A program made the position numbers and the translations under genes. A DNA stretch of 64,000 nt from Cymodocea nodosa (lineage: Eukaryota > Streptophyta > Magnoliopsida > Alismatales > Cymodoceaceae): contig CM072336.1 of assembly GCA_036874045.1 (NCBI GenBank), positions 23,945,501-24,009,500 on the forward strand. Direction: 5' to 3'. The stretch's first letter is position 1. The number at the start of each line of letters is the position of its first letter. This document shows positions 56,592-64,000 of this stretch, piece by piece. Under the pieces are notes generated by a model. The model was not told the origin of the DNA and made no database searches. It saw only the letters and a list, made by a program, of their open reading frames with translations.

Positions 56592-57418
56592 GGTTGATGA
56601 TATATTTTTGGGAAAGGCGCGACCTCTTTCACAGACTATCATTGTGAATTTCTATGTTCTTGAATTCAGGTTTCCTTTGAATTCTTTCTTTGGTTTGCAA
56701 TTTCTATAATTTAATTTAATTTAATTATCTGGTTTTGCAATTGCTTTAGACTTTCATGACCGAGTTATTTAATTACCATCCTTGTTGTTGCACACGAATA
56801 GCTGCACTCCATCAGATAATGATGATCGCGCCCTTTTCTGTCATAATGTTATCATTATATATTTTGCTGTTACATATATGTATCCATGTGGAACATTAAA
56901 TGCATGTTTCGATGAATGTTCAAACCTTTGAAGATTGAATGTTGATCATTAAGTTAAAGATCTGTGTAGACGATGAGATTTGCGACCAAGTGCTTGTAAT
57001 ATTACTTTGGGTTCATTTAGCAATCAATGATGGCTTTATTAATAAATTATTTTAAAATAAATCCACATTTTCAAGGAAAAAAACTTTGAAACTCGACCTA
57101 GCTTTTTGGTTCAGTACTTTTAATTTAAATTACAATTTTTTTAAACTAACGTAAACATGATACATTTGGCAATGACCATTAAAAAATGTTAGTATATTTT
57201 CAAAGTATATTTTTATTATATTATTTTTTTAAATATAATGCAAGTAAAAAATATCAATTCACGAAGAAAATTAAGGACTTGCTTTTTTAAAAGAGTCTTG
57301 TTAAAACTATTAATTCATGCTATGTATAAGATGTTTGGATTTTGATGAACATTCGGAATATACATGGTACGTGTCTACCAAGTTTTTTTGATTAACTTTC
57401 AATATACATTGATTAATT
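56592..57418. other. NBS-LRR 3' flank
   Basis: AT-rich non-coding DNA. No gene, repeat pair or terminator-like structure was recognised. Confidence 0.4.
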
Positions 57419-57860
57419 TTAATTTTTGTACAACTCTTCGTGAATTAATCTTTCTAGATAGATCTTTGTTTTCACTAATAAGTAGGAAAATATTTGCTTG
57501 GACAAACCTAAGACTATTTTTGACCAAATTCTGATTATCCTTAAGACTAGATTGCCCAAATGGGGGCCAACTCCCTCCCTTGTATTTTCCAAATGCCAGT
57601 GGCTTAGGGATATTTTTAACGATCCAGTCAAGTATTTGTGAAACTTAGATTCCATCAAAAGTTGGATCCAAACCAATCGTAATCAATTCACTGCAAATCT
57701 TGAAAGTTTAGTGAAATCTATCTCTTACCTTGATCTTAAGGTGAAATCCACTCATTTAAGCCAGGGAGATATATTTACATTTCTGGAAAATTCTGAAAGA
57801 AGATTTATTATATTCTCTCTCGGAAGCTATAACTTTGCATTCCTCCCTAAAATCCTCCTT
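57419..57860 (+). mobile_element. L1-type LINE ORF2 fragment
   Basis: The plus-strand frames decode the linker between endonuclease and reverse transcriptase of a plant LINE. They give a degraded LDRFLFS-like start at 57450-57470, LPKWGPTPSLVFSKCQWL at 57550-57604, then LESLVKSISYLDLKVKSTHL and SQGDI (57700-57770). Stops and shifts interrupt it. Neither the RT core nor the ends are present. Confidence 0.55.
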
Positions 57861-60265
57861 TTGCACCTTTTTTGCTGCCCTTATTCGGGCCTTGTAAACT
57901 CCTTGCATGGAGGCCTTTGCATTCTTCCTCTTGTTGAAAAAATAAATAAGAGATACATGCGGGCATGATCCAGACCACCAACCCTAAAGGAAGAAGAGAT
58001 GTGACAACCATGAAGCCTCCTTAGAGATGTGTTTATCCATAGAGATGTATTTGGTTATAAAAATTAATTATCCCATATTGAATATATAAGTTTGTTTCTG
58101 GTTGAATTCAATCGCAAATACATGCAACCATTATTTGATCTCGAATCTTTAGAAGCAAACAAATGATATAGAATGCATGCATTAGTTGATATATATTAAT
58201 GGGAAAATTCTCGATATGGATTCGCAAGTGTCTTTCAACCAGGATTGTGATGTGTAGATGAGAAACGTTATGGAAATAATACTAAACATGCTAGTGTTGT
58301 CTAAGTTTTTAATAATCGATTCAACGAATGTTGGCCACAACACTGACCCTAATCTCGACGAACTTAGGAGCTTGACGGATGTAGTAGAGAGGGAAAGGCC
58401 ATTAAACTTTGTCCTTCTCTTTTTGTGATGTTGGAGGTTATGTTCTATCTTGGAGTACTTGTTGCTTGTTTGAATTCTTACCCATCTCCTTTTTGATCCA
58501 GTTGAACTTCTAAAACCTTTTGTTTTGCCTCTTGGAGCTATCTATATTTTGTCTATCTCTTTATCTCTGGTGGTTGTAGGCTACATGTATGGCCGGGGAG
58601 TATTTTCTAATTAATGATATATACTTCCTTTTAATCTTGCAAAGAGAAGCAAACAAGAGGCACCAAGCATGAGCTGGTTTGATGTATGAATTGTTGGGGT
58701 TGGGTTGGGTGCCCTGGAGGGCTGTGGTTGGAGACTGACACAGGGGAAAATCAAAAGGGAAGGGATTTATTTTGCCACTGGGAAAAACTACAAAGAAGGG
58801 TAGATCTAGAGGTCAAAAGCAAATAAGGAGAATCCTGGAGGGAGGGCAGATGGAAGAAGGGTAGATAGATCGGCCAAGACAGATGTGTTGGAGGGTGGGT
58901 GAAGATTTATTTTTAATTTATCAATTTAGTTTCAAACCTTAGCTTGATTAATTTTCATGAATCTGGAATTCACAATCAAACGAATAGTAAAATACTCCCA
59001 GTCTTGTATATTAAGGTGAATATGGTCGAAAGGAAAACATTACACATGCATTTGAAGAGAAACCACAGCATAACCTGTACCTTTGAAGAAACACCACAAC
59101 AACAACAACCAAATGCTACTACTAATATACATATATATGGCCAACTCCTCCTAATTAATGCATCATAATTCTGTTTTACAGATTTCCTTGTGAAGAGGAG
59201 AAGCATGTAAGTAATTTCTTTTCCCACCACCCTTTTTTGCAATACAAAATCGTACGCCAAAGTAGTTTAGATAATCTTTTATCGTCTCTTTGACTATAAG
59301 TTCATGCCGCACGTGGCATGTTCCTCCCAAGAGTTCCAGGTATGTATGCATGCATGCATAGGGGTCGTAAACGAAGAAGGGTAGGTACGAGTGAATGACA
59401 GGAAGGTGGCGCCCTTCGTCATTTCTTCTTCACCAACTCGGTGGTCTCTTTCCCTAGAAAGATTAATTAAAGATGATTTAGAACTACGGGTGAAGCAACG
59501 AGCAATTCCAACGTTACAACGCAACAACAAGATTACGAAGACCGAAGAAGGTAGAAAACGACAGTTAAAAGAAGTAAAAGATGATTAATTATTTTCTTCT
59601 TCTTTCAAATTCGGTCCTTCGCCTACGAACGGCGAAACTTTCAAAAATAATTGCAGTCACCATTGCAAGATCGGAAGAGTTACTGACATCACCACCGACA
59701 GCGTAAATGATGTCGACAGTCAACTTCAAGTCTTCAGCCCTTCTCGATGGTAAAGTTTTTTTTTTTTGAAAAAGAAATATCAGTTATATTCGTAGATATC
59801 GAGATAATATTCTTAATCACGTGACACAGAATTTTATTATTTCACGTGTCACGTTTTTTTTTTTTTTACGGTAATAAAATAAAAGAGTTAACGTTGAAAA
59901 CAAGCATTCGAAATGAGACTGGAAGAAGGAAGAAAATTACCGACGGCAAATGGTCATTGGTGGCAGTTGGTCTTTCTTCACTGTATAAAGTGGCTTCTCT
60001 GGCTTTGTATACGGGAGACAGACCCATGTGGGCTGGGCATTTGATTGTGGTAGCTAGAGAGAGAAGGAGAGAGGCGAGTAGAGTGAGGGAAGGACAGTGC
60101 ATTGAAGTAGGCAGACGAGGAGAGGAAGGGGAAGGAAGACTTACTTGTTCATACTATACATGCATGTTTAGACGTGGATTATAAAAATAAATTAACGTAT
60201 AAATAGCATGTTTAGTAACCATTATTAAAAAAAAAACAAACACTAGCATGCTCTTATGTGCTGGT
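57861..60265. other. Gene-free DNA between NBS-LRR and UGT
   Basis: Mixed AT-rich DNA. Around 59980-60180 it is GC-richer, with a TATA-like TGTATAAAG at 59982-59990 and a purine-rich stretch of GAGAGAGG words. This could be a non-coding transcript start, but no gene family was recognised. Short open frames at 59391-59588 and 59846-60184 have no motif. Confidence 0.35.
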
Positions 60266-60410
60266 TAAAATATTTTTTGCTAGCTGTAATCTGTACGTGT
60301 ACCAGAGAAGATATTATTTGAATATTTCAGATGTGACATTAAAATTACTCAAGATGTCATTAAGTGTGAAAAAGTCTTGTGGCACATTTTTCTAAACAAT
60401 AAAAACAGAG
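60266..60410 (+). repeat. Duplicated block, copy 2 (after NBS-LRR)
   Basis: Counterpart of 53316-53445, same orientation, with one 30-bp length difference. A CT-rich microsatellite follows at 60505-60562. Confidence 0.85.
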
Positions 60411-60504
60411 AGAGGTGTTTCTGCACGTAATAAAATTAAATAGAATTAATTTTTAATAAATTTTTTAAATAATAAATTAAAATAATCATATAGAATTTCT
60501 TTTT

Positions 60505-60562
60505 TCTCTCTCTCTCTCCTTCTTTCCCTCTCCCTCTCTCTCCCTCCCTCCCCCTCTCTCTC
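60505..60562. repeat. CT-rich microsatellite
   Basis: Polypyrimidine tract made of CTCTCTC, CCCTCTC and CCCTCCCTCC words, interrupted. It lies about 1 kb upstream of the UGT start. Confidence 0.85.
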
Positions 60563-60904
60563 ATACAATAAAATTTTCACACAATATGGAACAGCAAAAA
60601 ATTAATGCCAGATTCATGTGGTCAAGGTGGAGACGAATTTTATTTGCAGTAGAGAAAAGAAGGAGAAATTCAAATCTCTCGGTTGAAAGAAAAAGCGTGA
60701 AAGTTAGATAATATACCTATACAAAGAATTTTTCCCAGAAGTACTCCATACATTTCCTAGACCTTACAAAACCAAGTGCAAACTGCATCTACTTCCCAAG
60801 CAGTTATTTTCAGCGCTTAAGTAGTTCTGCACAATTTGCTTTAGATGATTCCAATCCTAATTATGTAAAATAATTTATTTCACCAACTTGCATAATTTAA
60901 TGGT

Positions 60905-61015
60905 AAGTGTCACCCTTGATGCAATGATAATGTCACTCTATTAAGACCCAGAGGTCACGAGTACAAATTCTAATAAATGAACTCTCCATTTATGTACAAT
61001 TTGACGGTATTGGTA
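60905..61015 (+). mobile_element. tRNA-derived SINE remnant
   Basis: Holds GATGCAATGATAATGTCACT and then GACCCAGAGGTCACGAGTAC followed by AAATTC. The latter resembles the pol III B box and its flank in plant tRNA-derived SINEs of the Au type (GACCTGGAGGTCACGGGTTC as I recall). The A box is weak. The words GATGCAATGA and AGTCTCCCTC near 61020-61045 suggest a second partial copy. Confidence 0.45.
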
Positions 61016-61463
61016 GGAGTCTCCCTCTTTGATGCAATGAGCTTGGAAGATACCTGATGCAGAACTCATTAGTCACATTACCACCGAGTATATTAATTAT
61101 CTTGTTCGTTGGTGGTATGGAAATGTAGTTATCATCTCAAGATTATTAAATAGTATTCAAATAAGTAGTATTAAATAATACTACTACTTACTTATTTATT
61201 GGTGCCGTTAAGGGTTCCTCAAACTCGGAAGATGTTAGAATAAAGCGATGGAAGAAGAAGGTAACAACTGGTCTTCCTCTTATTTGTTAGTGACTTTTAG
61301 GTTGTGGTGGTATAATCAGTATTTTATTTCTGTTTTTAACAAAGCTATCTTATTGCTAAAAAAGATATACCATGAAAAATAATGGAAATTAAAAAATGAT
61401 TTTAAAAACTCTACAACTTTGTGGAATATGACCGTATTTTCCATACAAGTTGAATTCGGTGCA

Positions 61464-61469
61464 TATAAA
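61464..61469 (+). promoter_or_regulatory. Candidate TATA box of the UGT gene
   Basis: TATAAA lies 91 bp before the UGT ATG, which would leave a 5' leader of about 60 bases. Upstream in-frame ATGs lie before this element or close to it, so they are unlikely to be used. This supports the start at 61560. Confidence 0.55.
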
Positions 61470-61559
61470 ATGTCTTGCATGCCTGTAAATGCACATCATA
61501 GCCGGGTGTTTTCCTTATTTTCATCATCTTCCATCTTTCGTCCCTCAGCCACTGCAGCC

Positions 61560-63107
61560 ATGGAAGCAGCGACGGCTCCGGCCCAACCTCTACGCATCTT
61601 CTTCTTCCCTTTCACCACGACCGGCCACATGATCCCCATGATCCATATGGCCAGCTTCTTCTCCTCCCTGGGAGTGCAGTCCACCATCATCGCCACCGCC
61701 ACCAACTACTCCTTCCTCCGCCACCGCCTCTCACCACCATCATCGTCCCAAGTCCAGCTCCTCCTCCTCGAACCACCACCATCCCCGCAAGACACAGAGG
61801 ACAGAGACAAAATGCCCGCCTCCCGCAACATGACCCACTTCGCCTTCACCTGTCTCCGCTCCCTCCGCAGCCCCTTCCGGCAACTCCTCCTCGCCCACCG
61901 ACCCGACTGTGTTGTGTCCGACATGTTCCTCCCATGGACCTACGCCATCACCGACGAGCTCCACATCCCGAGGGTCGTCTTTCATGGGTTCGGCGTCTTC
62001 TCTCTCTCCCTCATGCACGAGATTGACCGAAGGTTTCAAAATGTAGGAGTAGAGTCGACGGGGGCGTCGGAGCACGAGAGCATCGTCCTGCCCGGACTCC
62101 CGGATCGGATCGAGATGATGATATCCGAGCTCCCGGACTTCGTGAGGTCACCATCGGAAATCAGCGAAGTGATGGAGGAGGTCTGGAATGCCGACGACGG
62201 GAGCTACGGAGCATTTATCAACAGCTTCTGGGAGTTGGAAAGTGGCTATTTCGAACACTACAGGAAGGGAATTGGGAAGAAGGCGTGGGGCGTGGGTCCT
62301 CTGTTTCTGGCTTCTCGTCTCGAGCCATGCGCAATGGGAATCGGCCTACAGGCCCTCTCTGAGCTAGCCAGTTGGCTTGATTCTAACCGTCCTGACTCCG
62401 TCCTCTTCCTTTGCTTCGGCAGCTCGAGCGAGTTCACGAAGGCCCAGTTAGATGAGATGGCGGCGTGCTTGGTCGTGTCCGACCACCCCTTCGTCCTGGC
62501 CGTTGGAAAAGCCAGCCACCGTGAGGAGTCTGAGTCGACGGTATTCACCACCATACTCAAAGATCATGTCATAAAAACAACTCTCGTTCCCGCCGATCAC
62601 AGGAGCGACGTTGGCACGACTACTATTTCGAGCGTATTGTCAGGAGACGGAGCATTAAAAGGGATGGTGGTCGAGGGCTGGGCTCCGCAGGTAGACATAC
62701 TAAGGCACCCGGCGGTGGGTGGGTTCGTGACCCACTGCGGGTGGAACTCGGTGCTGGAAGCGGTGTGCGGTGGAGTGCCGATGGTGGCCTGGCCGCTTGC
62801 GGCAGACCAGTTCTACAACGAGAAACTAGTGGTGGACGTGCTGGGGATCGGCATCAGCGTGGGGACCAGGACCTGGACGCCGTGGCCGGAGGAGAGGCCG
62901 TTGATCCCGGCTGACGTGGTGGGCAAGGCGGTGGACCAAGTGATGAAGAGAGAGGACAACGACATGAGGAGGAAGGTGAGGGCGCTTGGAGAGGAAGGCC
63001 GGAGGGCGGTGGAAGAAAGTGGGTCGTCCTGGAGAAGCTTGGAGAGCTTCATGGAAGAGCTCGTGGGAAGAAGGAAATCCAATTGCAGTTCCCAGAACCG
63101 TTGCTGA
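61560..63107 (+). CDS. UDP-glycosyltransferase, UGT73-like
   Basis: Transfers a sugar from a UDP-sugar to a small hydrophobic acceptor in the cytosol. Intronless, 515 aa from the ATG at 61560. The N-terminal acceptor domain has FFPFTTTGHMIPM with the likely catalytic His23, and a CVVSDMF segment with the partner aspartate. The PSPG donor box spans residues 374-417, from WAPQVDILRHPAVGGF through HCGWNSVLE to LAADQFYNEK. It ends in Q after D, as glucosyltransferases usually do. HMIPM, PWTY and ADQFYNEKLV point to the UGT73 group; the acceptor cannot be predicted. The 55-residue stretch before the PSPG box is unusual: the common FVWVVR and WLP-GFE segments are replaced by PFVLAVGKASH and a serine/threonine-rich linker. 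A decayed relative lies at 52965-53080. Confidence 0.92.
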   Translation: MEAATAPAQPLRIFFFPFTTTGHMIPMIHMASFFSSLGVQSTIIATATNYSFLRHRLSPPSSSQVQLLLLEPPPSPQDTEDRDKMPASRNMTHFAFTCLRSLRSPFRQLLLAHRPDCVVSDMFLPWTYAITDELHIPRVVFHGFGVFSLSLMHEIDRRFQNVGVESTGASEHESIVLPGLPDRIEMMISELPDFVRSPSEISEVMEEVWNADDGSYGAFINSFWELESGYFEHYRKGIGKKAWGVGPLFLASRLEPCAMGIGLQALSELASWLDSNRPDSVLFLCFGSSSEFTKAQLDEMAACLVVSDHPFVLAVGKASHREESESTVFTTILKDHVIKTTLVPADHRSDVGTTTISSVLSGDGALKGMVVEGWAPQVDILRHPAVGGFVTHCGWNSVLEAVCGGVPMVAWPLAADQFYNEKLVVDVLGIGISVGTRTWTPWPEERPLIPADVVGKAVDQVMKREDNDMRRKVRALGEEGRRAVEESGSSWRSLESFMEELVGRRKSNCSSQNRC

Positions 63108-64000
63108 TAATGCAAATTGAACCGAAAAAATGATTTTATCGGTAAACTTTTTATGATTAAAATAAATTTTCTGCGTCATCACTGTTCTGGTCATCAGTTT
63201 TGGTTGACGATGGATTATGCCCAAAGCTACATTTGGAAATGAAGCTCTAGGCCTGCACTTCCAGAAACGAAATTTCAGAGATACCCTTTTGAACATTAGT
63301 TATTCTCGTCCAGGTGTGTAATTCTAGGCATTCAGAACGTTTGCCTTCGCTTCCCCTCTAGGGAACAGGTGAGTTGTAACTCTAAAGACGCCCCCCTGCA
63401 AAAATGGTATTGAACTCTTGGTACCGTGGGGCTTGCGCTTGCCATTGTCATTTTAATTTGGTGTACCTACTCCAACGTCACATGGTAATGGCATGCTATC
63501 TTATTTAGTTGGCGGCATGTAAATACTATTATTAACTCCAATGAGCATGATCGATTGATCAATATAATTTGATTTTTTAAAAGTCATACCAAGCACTTTG
63601 TCTGTTGAAACTACTTGATTCAAGCTTCGGGTTAACACAACTTATAATTTTTCTTTTTAACATCGGCCCATGGCTGAGAAATTTGTAAGGACTTGGACTA
63701 GCATGACTCTTTTTTTTTTTTTTTTTTTTTTAAGATGTAGTCGCGGAATCGAAGACTTGAACTTATGATAACGAGAGTAGCAAGAAATCATCTTACCTCC
63801 CCTGTTGCATTTGGCTGGGCCTGTAAGACTATATAACCAATTTTTTTGGAAAATTTCTAAGAAAGTTTCTTTCCTTTCCTTTTCTTTGTTTTAAAAGATT
63901 CTTTTTTTTTTTTAATGAAAGTAAATCATAGGTTATGCTTAAGTTGATTTTGTTTTACCTATGACGTAATCATCCACTCGTAAACAACCTCTGATCTTTG
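63108..64000. other. UGT 3' flank
   Basis: The first 150 bp resembles 53080-53300 downstream of the UGT relic. The rest is AT-rich with a long T-run near 63710-63732. No further gene was recognised to the window end. Confidence 0.5.

Noticed and set aside
60060-60180. Possible microRNA or small-RNA gene in the purine-rich stretch
   Set aside because: No convincing fold-back partner was found, and no known microRNA sequence was recognised.
53316-60410. The repeated blocks as LTRs of one large element around the NBS-LRR
   Set aside because: They lack TG/CA ends, primer site and polypurine tract, and one block differs by a 30-bp segment. Segmental duplication fits better.
61419-61559. Upstream extension of the UGT frame
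   Set aside because: It spans the candidate TATA box and encodes nothing conserved. Family proteins begin just before the FFPF segment.

Overview
The window is nuclear DNA of a flowering plant. The genes carry long AT-rich GT-AG introns, and the products (VPS34, meiotic topoisomerase VIB-like, membrane-anchored monodehydroascorbate reductase, DYW-type PPR, CC-NBS-LRR, UGT) are plant families. The species cannot be fixed from the sequence; a monocot is possible but unproven. All exon boundaries were worked out by hand from splice sites, codon phase and remembered family sequences; no alignment was run.

Layout: (1) 1-14012, plus strand: the 3' half of the class III PI3-kinase VPS34, nine exons. 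Its introns hold a 1.5-kb miniature LTR element with 5-bp target-site duplication, an RTE-type LINE relic and pieces of L1-type LINEs. (2) 16385-18472, minus: an intronless PWWP-domain nuclear protein, with a 31-G homopolymer just upstream of its start. (3) 19246-21947, plus: an ISU-type Fe-S scaffold locus lacking a visible start and a central exon, probably a pseudogene. (4) 22434-31235, minus: a complete 12-exon MTOPVIB, 489 aa, with 21- and 27-nt micro-exons and one GC-AG intron. (5) 32345-38481, minus: a complete 7-exon MDAR4-like peroxisomal-membrane reductase, 473 aa; intron 6 holds an RTE retrotransposon relic. (6) 38482-44949: gene-free DNA with a 1.64-kb solo LTR flanked by AGACA. 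(7) 44950-47085, plus: an intronless 711-aa DYW-class PPR protein with residues after the DYW triplet. (8) 47086-52600: repeat-rich DNA with three separate tandem duplications within 2 kb. (9) 52630-53430: gene debris, including a UGT 3'-end fragment with homologous flank. (10) 53558-56591, plus: a CC-NBS-LRR pseudogene with at least six lesions. (11) 56592-61559: LINE and SINE relics and a block also found before the NBS-LRR. (12) 61560-63107, plus: an intact intronless UGT with a clear PSPG box and an odd linker before it.

The housekeeping and meiotic genes are single, intron-rich and unrelated in pathway (autophagy/endosome lipid kinase, chromatin reader, Fe-S assembly, meiotic double-strand-break formation, ascorbate recycling). 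The right-hand 11 kb is different: a decayed resistance gene sits between a UGT relic and an intact UGT, consistent with a duplicated and rearranged defence/metabolism cluster. No novel multi-gene system was recognised. The most unusual items are the ISU locus with a lost exon, the MTOPVIB gene structure, the 31-G run and the UGT/NBS-LRR rearrangement.
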